DNA of 64,000 bases, from contig NZ_BEWB01000003.1 of NCBI RefSeq assembly GCF_003112555.1, positions 558,001-622,000 of the forward strand, given 5' to 3'. Shown in pieces: positions 17,454-24,368 of the stretch. The DNA comes from Streptomyces coelicoflavus. Its GTDB lineage: Bacteria; Actinomycetota; Actinomycetes; Streptomycetales; Streptomycetaceae. Positions within the stretch are counted from its first letter, which is position 1. Each line of letters begins with the position of its first letter. Under the pieces are notes generated by a model, which searched no databases, was not told the DNA's origin, and saw only the letters and a program-made list of their open reading frames with translations. The translations under genes were made by a program, and so were the position numbers.

Positions 17454-18398
17454 GGGACGGGCGTGACGGCGACGGGCGCGGTGGGTGCGGGAGAGCTGTG
17501 GACGGGCGTGGCACTGGTCTGCCTGGGCGCAGCCGCGTGGCTGGGCGGCGGGTGGCACTCCGGCGTACGGCGGGCTCGACGGGTGCTGGCCGAAGCCCGG
17601 GTCGGACGGACCGCCGGCACCGGCGAGACGGCCGGTACGGGCGGGGCCGGCGGTACGGGGCCGCCGTCTCCCGCGGACCGGGTGACCGACGGGCTGCGGC
17701 GGATCCGTGGCCGGCTGAGGCCCGAATGGGGGTCACTGGCCGCCGGTCTGGTGCTGGCGCTCCTGGGCGACTCGGTGCTGCCGGTCGTCGCGGGAGCGGC
17801 GGGGGTGCCGCTGCTGCGGCGGACGCGCCTGGCCGGCCGGGAGCGGCGGGCCCGGGAGCACCGGCAGGACGCGGTGATCGCGCTGTGCGGGACGCTTGCG
17901 GGGGAGGTCAGATCGGGGCGACAGCCGGGCGAGGCCCTGCTGGGTGCCGCGCACGACTGCGACGGGCTCGGCGACGGGCAGGCGGCGGTGCTGGCGGCGG
18001 CCAGGTTCGGCGGGGACGTCCCCGGGGCGCTCGCGGCGGCGGCAGGGCAACCCGGGGCCGAGGGGCTGCGCGGTCTCGCGGCGTGCTGGCGGGTCGCGGT
18101 CGACCAGGGGGCGGGGCTCGCGGCCGGCCTCGACCGGCTGGAGGGCGCGCTGCGTGCCGAGCGGGACCAGCGCTCCGACCTGCGTGCCCAACTGGCGGGC
18201 GCCCGGGCCACGGCCGTGATGCTGGCCGGTCTGCCGGTCCTCGGCCTCCTGCTCGGCGTCGCCCTCGGGTCCGATCCCCTGCGTGTGCTGCTGCACACCG
18301 GAGCCGGACTGGGTTGTCTGCTGGCCGGTGGGGTGCTGGAGAGTCTGGGCGTCTGGTGGGTGACGCGGATCGTGCGCGGGGCGGAGGCGGCCTCGTGA
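17379..18398 (+). CDS. tadB: TadB-like inner membrane platform protein (GspF domain)
   Basis: This 339-residue membrane protein forms, with TadC, the platform on which the TadA ATPase acts. I place the start at the GTG 17379-17381 that overlaps the tadA stop (GTGA). The N-terminus then consists of five repeats of a five-residue unit (VTSTT three times, AMSTT, VMSAA), encoded by 15-bp tandem repeats. An ATG in unit 4 (17427) is a possible later start. A membrane segment (about residues 45-65), a Gly/Thr linker, a hairpin of two hydrophobic segments (about 115-145), a T2SSF helical domain and a final pair of helices follow. The stop overlaps the tadC start in the same GTGA pattern. Confidence 0.85.
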   Translation: MTSTTVTSTTVTSTTAMSTTVMSAAGTGVTATGAVGAGELWTGVALVCLGAAAWLGGGWHSGVRRARRVLAEARVGRTAGTGETAGTGGAGGTGPPSPADRVTDGLRRIRGRLRPEWGSLAAGLVLALLGDSVLPVVAGAAGVPLLRRTRLAGRERRAREHRQDAVIALCGTLAGEVRSGRQPGEALLGAAHDCDGLGDGQAAVLAAARFGGDVPGALAAAAGQPGAEGLRGLAACWRVAVDQGAGLAAGLDRLEGALRAERDQRSDLRAQLAGARATAVMLAGLPVLGLLLGVALGSDPLRVLLHTGAGLGCLLAGGVLESLGVWWVTRIVRGAEAAS

Positions 18399-19192
18399 AC
18401 GGCGACCTTGTCCACAGGCTGGGGGCAGTGGTGGGGACAGCGTTGGTCGTCGGATGGCTGACGCGCGGTCTCGCGGCCACGCGGCGGCAGCGGGCGCTGC
18501 GCAGACGACTCGCCGGCCTGCTGGCACCGGAACCGGCTCGTTCCGCCCCGCGGCACACCGAGGTGCTGAACACCGTCCGCCCGTGGCTGCCGCTGCTCGG
18601 CACGGTGGGCGCGGGCTGGGCCCTGATCGGCGGTGCGGCCGGGATCCTGGGCGGACTGGTGGGCGCCGCCGCACTGTGGCGTTGGAGTGCCCGTCGCTCG
18701 GCCGCCGGAACGGCGGCGGCGCAGGCCGCCACCGCGGCCGCCGTCCGCCAGCTTCCCCTGGCGGCCGACCTGCTGGCGGCCTGTGTCGCGGCGGGCGCGA
18801 GTCCGGTCACGGCCGCACGGGCGGTCGGCGACGCCCTGGGCGGACCGGTCGGGGACGCGCTGGGGCACGGCGCCGCGGAGGTCCGTCTCGGCGGTGAACC
18901 GGACGGCGCCTGGCGAGGGCTCGCCACTGTGCCGGGGGCGGCGCCCCTTGCCCGGCTGCTGGAACGGGCCGAAGTGTCCGGCCTGCCCGCGGCGGGCCCG
19001 GTGGCCCGGCTGGCCGCCCAAGCCCGTGCCGACTGGGCTCGCACCACGACGGCTCGGGCCCGTCGGGCGGCGGTCATGGTCACCGCGCCGGTGGGCCTGT
19101 GCTTCCTGCCCGCGTTCATCGCGGTGGGCGTGCTGCCGGTGGTCATCGGACTGGCAGGCGGGGTCGTGGGGCCCGGAGGAGGCGGTGGCTGA
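18395..19192 (+). CDS. tadC: TadC-like inner membrane platform protein
   Basis: This 265-residue membrane protein is the second GspF-like platform component. It starts at the GTG 18395-18397, overlapping the tadB stop. Hydrophobic segments are at about residues 8-25 and 70-100 and at the C-terminus (PVGLCFLPAFIAVGVLPVVIGL). The amphipathic T2SSF helices lie between them (QLPLAADLLAACVAAGASP). The Gly-rich C-terminal tail (VGPGGGGG) is short. A DnaA-box sequence at 18408-18416 falls inside its first codons, which may be chance. No ribosome binding site of its own is needed if translation is coupled. Confidence 0.83.
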   Translation: MNGDLVHRLGAVVGTALVVGWLTRGLAATRRQRALRRRLAGLLAPEPARSAPRHTEVLNTVRPWLPLLGTVGAGWALIGGAAGILGGLVGAAALWRWSARRSAAGTAAAQAATAAAVRQLPLAADLLAACVAAGASPVTAARAVGDALGGPVGDALGHGAAEVRLGGEPDGAWRGLATVPGAAPLARLLERAEVSGLPAAGPVARLAAQARADWARTTTARARRAAVMVTAPVGLCFLPAFIAVGVLPVVIGLAGGVVGPGGGGG

Positions 19193-19250
19193 CGGTCCGG
19201 AACGCACCGGCGACAGGGCCGGAAGGCGAAGGTCCGACGCACGGGCGACG

Positions 19251-19288
19251 GACGAGCAAGTGAGCAACAGACGAGCAAGTGAGCAACA
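19251..19288 (+). repeat. Perfect 19-bp tandem duplication between tadC and the DUF4244 gene
   Basis: GACGAGCAAGTGAGCAACA occurs at 19251-19269 and again, without mismatch, at 19270-19288, in the 120-bp spacer just before the pilin-like gene. It is one of several short duplications in this cluster. Confidence 0.9.
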
Positions 19289-19312
19289 AAGGCGAACCTC
19301 ACGGGGGTTGTG

Positions 19313-19552
19313 ATGAATCAGGTGGTACGGGCGCGGCTGCGTGCCCTGGTGTGCGGAGCGGGTACGGCGTTGAGGCGGCGGGCCGCGCGGCAGGGCCTGC
19401 GGCGGGACGCGGGCATGGTCACGTCCGAGTACGCGATGGGAATCGTCGCGGCGGTGGCCTTCGCCGTGGTCCTCTACAAGGTCGTGACGAGCGGCGCGGT
19501 CAGCGCGGAGCTTCAGGGCATCGTGAAGCGAGCACTCGATGCGCGGATGTGA
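19313..19552 (+). CDS. DUF4244 / Flp-pilin-like protein
   Basis: This small protein of 79 residues (80 if the preceding in-frame GTG at 19310 is used) sits behind GGGGGTTGTG. A basic N-terminal half rich in Arg is followed by GMVTSEYAMGIVAAVAFAVVL, which resembles the processing site and hydrophobic stretch of Flp-type prepilins. The Glu five residues after the presumed cleavage point is present. It is probably the major pilin-like subunit of this Tad system, or a membrane protein of the same fold. No prepilin peptidase gene lies in the cluster. Its stop overlaps the next gene start. Confidence 0.8.
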   Translation: MNQVVRARLRALVCGAGTALRRRAARQGLRRDAGMVTSEYAMGIVAAVAFAVVLYKVVTSGAVSAELQGIVKRALDARM

Positions 19553-20078
19553 CCGGGTGGCGAGGACGCAAGCCCGGGCCGCGGGTGCCCGGGCCGCCCG
19601 CGGCCACCATCCCATCGGCGGATCGGACGACGGGCCACTCGACAGGCCGCTCGACGGGCCACTCGACGGGCCGGAGGAAGGGCCGGAGGAAGGGCCGGAG
19701 GACAGGACAGGGGGCAGGCCGGACGGCGGCTTCGTGACGGCGGAGACGGCTGTGGTGCTTCCGGTGCTGGTGGTGTTCGCGATGGCGCTGGTGTGGGGTC
19801 TGCTCGTGGTGGCCGCCCAGATCCAGTGCGTGGACGCCGCCCGGACGGGCGCCCGCGCGGCGGCACGACAGGACCCGGTCGGCGCGGTCGTGGAGGTCGC
19901 CCGTGAGGCGGCACCGCGCGGGGCGAGGGTCACGGTCAGCCGGGAGGCGGGCCTGGTCCGTGTGGTCGTGGTGGCCGACCCGCCGGCTCTGCACGGGTTG
20001 CCCTTCGAGGTACGGGAGGAGGCCGTGGCCTCGGTGGAGCAGACAGTGGGGGCGGTGCCGGCGGGGGTGGAGTCGTGA
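19539..20078 (+). CDS. TadE-like pseudopilin with repetitive N-terminal extension
   Basis: From the ATG at 19539, overlapping the previous stop by 14 bases, the protein has 179 residues. The first 60 are basic and then repetitive, with PLDG and PEEG units (residues about 33-52), and are followed by GGFVTAETAVVLPVLVVFAMALVWGLLV, the TadE-type prepilin motif and membrane helix. The rest is a small extracytoplasmic domain with heptad-like valines. TadE proteins are minor pilins. The real start may be a GTG closer to the membrane helix, which would remove the repeats. The stop overlaps the next start (GTGA). Confidence 0.8.
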   Translation: MRGCDRVARTQARAAGARAARGHHPIGGSDDGPLDRPLDGPLDGPEEGPEEGPEDRTGGRPDGGFVTAETAVVLPVLVVFAMALVWGLLVVAAQIQCVDAARTGARAAARQDPVGAVVEVAREAAPRGARVTVSREAGLVRVVVVADPPALHGLPFEVREEAVASVEQTVGAVPAGVES

Positions 20079-20641
20079 GGCGGCGCAACGCGGTGAGGGC
20101 CGTGCCCGACCGGGGTTCGGCGACCGTATGGAGCGTGGCCGCCGTCGCCGTTCTGTGCCTGGTGTTCGGCGTCGTGCTCGCCCTAGGGCAGGCAGTTGTC
20201 GCCCGTCATCGCGCGGCCGGCGGCGCCGATCTGGCGGCGCTTGCGGCGGCGGACCACTGGGCCGAGGGAGGCACGGCGGCGTGCGACCGGGCGGACCGGG
20301 TCGCGCGGGCCCAGGGAGTGCGGTTGGTGCGGTGCGTCCTCACCGGACAGGTCTCGGACGTGACGGCGGCGTCGGGCAGGGAGCCGTTCACGGCGGAGAT
20401 CCGGGCGAGGGCGGGCCCGGCCACGCCCGCATCCCCCGCACGGCCCCCGCTCGCCCCGGCACGGTCGCCGCTCACCACCCCCGCACTGCCCCCGCGCGCG
20501 TCCCCCGAAACGCCCCCGCTCGCCCCGGCACGGCCGCCGCTCACCACCCCCGCACTGCCGCCGCTCGCGTCCCCCGCACCGCGTCCGCCGTCCGCTCTCC
20601 CTACTCCGGCGGCTGTGGCGCTCCCCGCAGCAGCACCGTGA
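20075..20641 (+). CDS. Rv3654c-family TadE-like protein with Pro-rich repeat tail
   Basis: This 188-residue protein begins at the GTG 20075-20077, overlapping the preceding stop. Residues about 13-45 carry the DRGSATVWS motif and a membrane helix, as in the actinobacterial TadE-like proteins that close Tad clusters. A short domain with two Cys follows. From about residue 113 the sequence is Pro/Ala/Leu/Thr-rich, including two 23-residue repeats encoded by a 69-bp tandem duplication. The last 41 bp overlap the end of the helicase gene on the other strand, so the tail may have grown into the neighbour. Confidence 0.8.
   Translation: MRRRNAVRAVPDRGSATVWSVAAVAVLCLVFGVVLALGQAVVARHRAAGGADLAALAAADHWAEGGTAACDRADRVARAQGVRLVRCVLTGQVSDVTAASGREPFTAEIRARAGPATPASPARPPLAPARSPLTTPALPPRASPETPPLAPARPPLTTPALPPLASPAPRPPSALPTPAAVALPAAAP
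20443..20580 (+). repeat. 69-bp tandem duplication in the TadE-like gene
   Basis: The units at 20443-20511 and 20512-20580 are about 90% identical and in frame, each encoding a 23-residue Pro-rich segment that starts with PPLAPAR and contains PLTTPALPP. Confidence 0.88.
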
Positions 20642-23060
20642 GGAGCCGTACCGCCCCCCGTTTGTGCAGCGGATCGTTGCCGTTGCCGCACTTGGGGGAC
20701 TGGATGCAGGAGGGGCAGCCGGCGTCGCACTCGCAGGAGGCGATGGCCTCCCGGGTGGCGGTGAGCCAGTCGCGGGCCGTGTGGAAGGCGCGCTCGGCGA
20801 ACCCCGCGCCGCCGGGATGGCCGTCGTACACGAAGACCGTCGGCAGCAGCGTGTCCGGGTGCAGGGGGACCGACACGCCGCCGATGTCCCAGCGGTCGCA
20901 GGTGGCGAACAGGGGGAGCATGCCGATCGAGGCGTGCTCGGCGGCGTGCAGGGCCCCGCCGAGGATCTCCGGGTTGATCCGGGCCTCATCCAGTTGGTCC
21001 TCGGTGACCGTCCACCACACCGCGCGCGTGCGCAGCGTCCGGGGAGGCAGGTCGAGCTTCGTCTCGCCCAGGACCTCGCCGGTGATCAGGCGCCGGCGCA
21101 GGAAGGAGACCACTTGGTTGGTGACCTCGACGGAGCCGTAGCAGAGGCGCCCGCCGCCCCAGGGGACCTCGACGTCGGTCTCCAGGACCGAGATCGCCGT
21201 CGTGTCGCGGGCCACCGTCGAGTAGGCGGGCGTGGCCTGTTCGACCAGCGCGACGGAGTCCTCCAGGTCCAGGGAGCGGACGAGGTAGGTGCGCCCCTGG
21301 TGGAGGTGGACGGCGCCCTCGTGGACGGTCGTGTGGGCGGCACCGGCGTCCACCGTGCCCAGCAGTCTGCCCGTGCCCTCCTCGACGACCTGGACCGGGC
21401 GTCCGCCCTCCCCGCGGATGTCCGTCAGGTCGGCGGCGCGCTCGCGGCGGGTCCAGTGCCAGGCCCGGGTGCGCCGGCGCAGCAGCTTCGCCGCCTCCAG
21501 CTGGGGCAGCAGTTCCTCGCAGGCGGGGCCGAAGAGCTTCAGGTCCTCCTCCGTCAGGGGGAGTTCGGCAGCCGCCGCGCACAGGTGGGGGGCGAGGACG
21601 TACGGGTTGTCCGGGTCGAGGACCGTGGACTCCACCGGCTGGTCGAACAGGGCCTCCGGGTGGTGGACGAGGAAGGTGTCCAGCGGGTCGTCACGGGCGA
21701 CCAGCACGGCCAGCGCCCCCTGTCCGGCCCGGCCCGCCCGGCCCGCCTGCTGCCACAGCGAGGCGCGCGTGCCCGGGTACCCGGCGATCACCACCGCGTC
21801 CAGGCCGGAGATGTCGAGGCCGAGTTCGAGGGCGTTCGTCGCCGCGAGGCCGAGGAGGTCGCCGGAGTGCAGGGCGCGTTCCAGGGCGCGGCGCTCCTCG
21901 GGGAGGTAGCCGCCGCGGTAGGCCGCCACCCGCCCGGCCAGGGAGCGGTCGACCTCGGCCAGACGTTCCTGGGCGATCACCGAGATCAGCTCGGCGCCGC
22001 GCCGGGAGCGCACGAAGGTGATCGACCGCATGCCCTGCACGGTGAGGTCGGTGAGCAGGTCGGCGGCCTCGGCGGTGGCCGTGCGGCGCACCGGCGCGCC
22101 CTTCTCGCCCTCCAGTTCGGTCAGCGGAGGTTCCCAGAGGGCGAACACCAGTTCACCACGGGGTGACGCGTCGTCGGCGACCTCGACCACCGGCAGTCCG
22201 GTGAGCCGGCGGGCGGCCACCGCGGGCTCGGCGGCGGTGGCCGAGGCGAGCAGGAAGACGGGCGACGCGCCGTAGCGGGCGCACAGTCTGCGCAGTCTGC
22301 GCAGCACCTGGGCGACGTGGGAGCCGAAGACGCCCCGGTAGGTGTGGCACTCGTCGATGACGACGTACTTCAGTGCCTTCAGGAACGACGACCAGCGGGG
22401 GTGGGAGGGCAGGATGCCGCGGTGCAGCATGTCGGGGTTGGTCAGGACGTACGTGCCGTACTGCCGGATCCACTCGCGTTCCTCGAACGGCGTGTCGCCG
22501 TCGTAGACCGCCGCCCGGACGGATGTGCCCAGCGGATGTGAAAGTTCCTTCACGGACCGGCACTGGTCGGCCGCCAGCGCCTTGGTGGGGGCCAGGTAGA
22601 GGGTGGTGGCGCCACGCCCGTTCGGAGCCTCGGAGCCGTCCACGAGGGCCGACAGGACCGGCACCAGGTAGGCCAGGGACTTGCCCGACGCGGTGCCCGT
22701 GGCGACGACCACCGAGTCGCCGTCCAGGGCGTGCTCGGCCACGCGTGCCTGGTGGGCCCAGGGGTGTTCGATGCCCGCGGCCCGCACCGCGCCGAGGACC
22801 TCCGGCCGAATCCGGTCCGGCCAGACGGCATGACGGCCCGCACGCGGGGGCAAGTGCTCCGTATGAGTGATGCGCGCAGCCCGGCTCGGTCCCGCGGCGA
22901 GCCGGTCCAGGAGCATGCCCGGTTCCGGCCGGGAGCCGGGCTCCGCCGGGGATCGATCGGGTCGGTGATTCTTGGCCATCGGCACCGAGTCTGTCACTGG
23001 CGTGACGGACAATGGGACCAAGGCGTCGTGCACGCCTGCCGGTAAGTGATTGAATGCCAT
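20601..23060 (-). CDS. DEAD/DEAH-box helicase with C-terminal Zn-binding DUF1998-type domain (MrfA/YprA-like)
   Basis: This is an 819-residue superfamily 2 helicase. Walker A is ATGTASGKS near residue 120, motif Ia is APTKALAADQ, motif II DECH, motif III LLASATA, motif V GLDISGLDAV and motif VI QQAGRAGRAGQ. The C-terminal third resembles DUF1998, with a Cys cluster near residue 785 (CECDAGCPSCIQSPKCG) fitting a bound metal. Bacillus MrfA of this type repairs mitomycin damage. Relatives occur across actinobacteria, so a DNA-repair role is likely but inferred. The start is the ATG at 23058-23060; a second in-frame ATG at 22977-22979 is possible, and neither has a strong ribosome binding site. 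It diverges from bldG across 82 bp. Confidence 0.9.
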   Translation of the reverse strand: MAFNHLPAGVHDALVPLSVTPVTDSVPMAKNHRPDRSPAEPGSRPEPGMLLDRLAAGPSRAARITHTEHLPPRAGRHAVWPDRIRPEVLGAVRAAGIEHPWAHQARVAEHALDGDSVVVATGTASGKSLAYLVPVLSALVDGSEAPNGRGATTLYLAPTKALAADQCRSVKELSHPLGTSVRAAVYDGDTPFEEREWIRQYGTYVLTNPDMLHRGILPSHPRWSSFLKALKYVVIDECHTYRGVFGSHVAQVLRRLRRLCARYGASPVFLLASATAAEPAVAARRLTGLPVVEVADDASPRGELVFALWEPPLTELEGEKGAPVRRTATAEAADLLTDLTVQGMRSITFVRSRRGAELISVIAQERLAEVDRSLAGRVAAYRGGYLPEERRALERALHSGDLLGLAATNALELGLDISGLDAVVIAGYPGTRASLWQQAGRAGRAGQGALAVLVARDDPLDTFLVHHPEALFDQPVESTVLDPDNPYVLAPHLCAAAAELPLTEEDLKLFGPACEELLPQLEAAKLLRRRTRAWHWTRRERAADLTDIRGEGGRPVQVVEEGTGRLLGTVDAGAAHTTVHEGAVHLHQGRTYLVRSLDLEDSVALVEQATPAYSTVARDTTAISVLETDVEVPWGGGRLCYGSVEVTNQVVSFLRRRLITGEVLGETKLDLPPRTLRTRAVWWTVTEDQLDEARINPEILGGALHAAEHASIGMLPLFATCDRWDIGGVSVPLHPDTLLPTVFVYDGHPGGAGFAERAFHTARDWLTATREAIASCECDAGCPSCIQSPKCGNGNDPLHKRGAVRLLTVLLRGAPQPPE

Positions 23061-23142
23061 CGCGGCTGGCGAACCGTCCTGGGGGCTTCAAGCCGAGGTG
23101 TCCCGAGGGACGACCGCTCGATAGCAAGGTGCTGGAGGATCC

Positions 23143-23484
23143 GTGGACCTGTCCCTGTCGACCCGTACCGTCGGCGATCGTACGGTCGTCGAGGTCGGTG
23201 GCGAAATTGACGTATACACCGCGCCCAAGCTGCGTGAGCAGCTGGTCGAGCTCGTGAACGACGGGAGTTTCCACCTCGTCGTCGACATGGAGGGCGTGGA
23301 CTTCCTCGACTCCACAGGGCTCGGCGTGCTGGTGGGTGGACTGAAGCGGGTGCGTGCCCATGAGGGCTCGCTGCGGCTGGTCTGCAACCAGGAGCGCATT
23401 CTCAAGATCTTCCGTATCACCGGCCTCACCAAGGTGTTCCCCATTCACACCTCGGTCGAGGAAGCGGTGGCGGCCACCGACTGA
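23143..23484 (+). CDS. bldG: Anti-sigma factor antagonist BldG
   Basis: This 113-residue STAS-domain protein is a SpoIIAA/RsbV homologue. It controls aerial mycelium formation, antibiotic production and stress sigma factors in Streptomyces by partner switching. The phosphorylation site is Ser57 in FLDSTGLGV, the position known for BldG. The GTG start lies four bases after GGAGG. The adjacent apgA encodes the matching anti-sigma-type kinase. Two hairpins between the genes suggest that only part of the transcripts continue into apgA, as the two are known to be made both separately and together in S. coelicolor. Confidence 0.95.
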
Positions 23485-23490
23485 CGACCG

Positions 23491-23557
23491 GTTCCGGGCC
23501 TTGGCCCGGAACGACAAGCAGAACGAGGGGGGTCCGGGCTGTCGGCGGCCCGGACCC
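23491..23557 (+). terminator. Tandem hairpins between bldG and apgA (attenuator-like)
   Basis: GTTCCGGGCC (23491-23500) pairs with GGCCCGGAAC (23503-23512), and GGTCCGGG (23531-23538) pairs with CCCGGACC (23549-23556). Both lie in the 106-bp spacer after the bldG stop. They could cause partial termination or protect the short bldG message. Confidence 0.6.
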
Positions 23558-23590
23558 TCGAAAGCACGCCCGTAGTTCCGAGGGGGATGC

Positions 23591-24022
23591 ATGGCCACCG
23601 TCGAACTCCGCTTCAGCGCGCTGCCCGAGCACGTCCGGACCGCCCGTCTGGTGGCGGCCGCGGTGGCGCGCAGGGCCGGAGTGGACGAGGCCGTCCTCGA
23701 CGAGGTCAGGCTCGCCGTCGGCGAGGCCTGCACCCGGGCTGTGGGCCTGCATCAGCACGTCGGCATCACGGCGCCGGTCAAGGTGTCGCTGATCGAGGAG
23801 GAGAAGCAGTTCTCCATCGAGGTCGGTGACGAGGCGCCGCACGCCGTCCCCGGGGGCAAGACCTCGGGGGACGGCGTCGACGAGCCGGAGGCCGAGGAGG
23901 ACGAGATGGGCCTCGCGGTCATCAGTGGCCTCGTCGACGACGTGGAGGTCTCGGCGGGCGAGGACGGCGGACTGATCCGCATGACCTGGCCCACCGCGCC
24001 GGCGGTGCTGCCGCCGATCTGA
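23591..24022 (+). CDS. apgA: Anti-sigma-type ATP-binding protein, BldG partner (ApgA)
   Basis: This 143-residue protein is an RsbW/SpoIIAB-like HATPase. The N-box is in DEVRLAVGEACTRAV (residues about 36-50), with the first Glu as expected for the kinase. The G1 region is reduced, and an acidic insertion (GVDEPEAEEDE, about residues 97-107) precedes MGLAVISGLVDDV, the G2-like box. In S. coelicolor the gene next to bldG encodes an anti-sigma factor that binds BldG. The ATG follows GAGGGGGATGC. A compact hairpin with T-run ends the transcript at about 24096. Confidence 0.88.
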   Translation: MATVELRFSALPEHVRTARLVAAAVARRAGVDEAVLDEVRLAVGEACTRAVGLHQHVGITAPVKVSLIEEEKQFSIEVGDEAPHAVPGGKTSGDGVDEPEAEEDEMGLAVISGLVDDVEVSAGEDGGLIRMTWPTAPAVLPPI

Positions 24023-24071
24023 TCCCCCGCGTCACCCCTGCACCATCCTGCACCACCCCTGCGTCACCCGG

Positions 24072-24096
24072 AGGGCCCCACCTGGTGGGGCCCTTT
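24072..24096 (+). terminator. Rho-independent-type terminator after apgA
   Basis: AGGGCCCCACC (24072-24082) is complementary to GGTGGGGCCCT (24084-24094) and is followed by TT. The tight loop will open to about five bases in RNA. Confidence 0.75.
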
Positions 24097-24122
24097 GCCA
24101 TGCGCGGACTTACATTGATCCC

Positions 24123-24230
24123 GTGGCGCGCTTGAGTGAATTCATTCACGATCAATCGCACGGAAAAGTGATCACCAAGCCGTTCGTGGAACGGATCATC
24201 AAACGGCCGTCAAATGGATCACGGCATTAA
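24123..24230 (+). CDS. Possible 35-residue leader peptide or small protein
   Basis: A GTG at 24123 opens 35 codons ending in TAA at 24228-24230. The basic product starts VARLSEFIHDQ and contains KPFVERIIKR. A TACATT six bases before the GTG could drive a leaderless message. Third-position G/C is far below that of neighbouring genes, so the region may simply be non-coding and A/T-rich. Included because the ORF fills the gap between the apgA terminator and the hppA promoter and looks protein-like. Confidence 0.2.
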   Translation: MARLSEFIHDQSHGKVITKPFVERIIKRPSNGSRH

Positions 24231-24368
24231 TGCCGGAGGGGCATTACTACTTCCGGCCGCCTTGTGGTTGACAGAGCAATTCCTTTTGTCGTGCACTGTT
24301 TTGATCGGCTTCCGGTACCTACAATCCCGTCCACATCTTGAGCTCAGCCCAAGCGTCAAGGAGGACGA

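Larger units (their letters stand above)
24023..24368. other. hppA upstream region (A/T-rich, repeats and palindromes)
   Basis: This 346-bp region contains the apgA terminator and then unusually A/T-rich DNA. GATCA occurs at 24150, 24170, 24194 and 24217 (spacings 20, 24 and 23 bp, about two helical turns). There is an interrupted palindrome GTGAAT-TC-ATTCAC (24136-24149) and a perfect palindrome CGGCATTAATGCCG (24222-24235). A TTGACA is at 24268-24273 and a TACAAT at 24320-24325; the latter is the best -10 candidate for hppA. A 35-codon ORF is listed separately. Confidence 0.5.

Noticed and set aside
13993..17736. Minus-strand open frame of 1,247 codons across ssd and tadA
   Set aside because: Shadow of the Tad genes. 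The translation is Arg/Pro/Ser-rich without recognisable motifs and runs antisense to well-supported genes.
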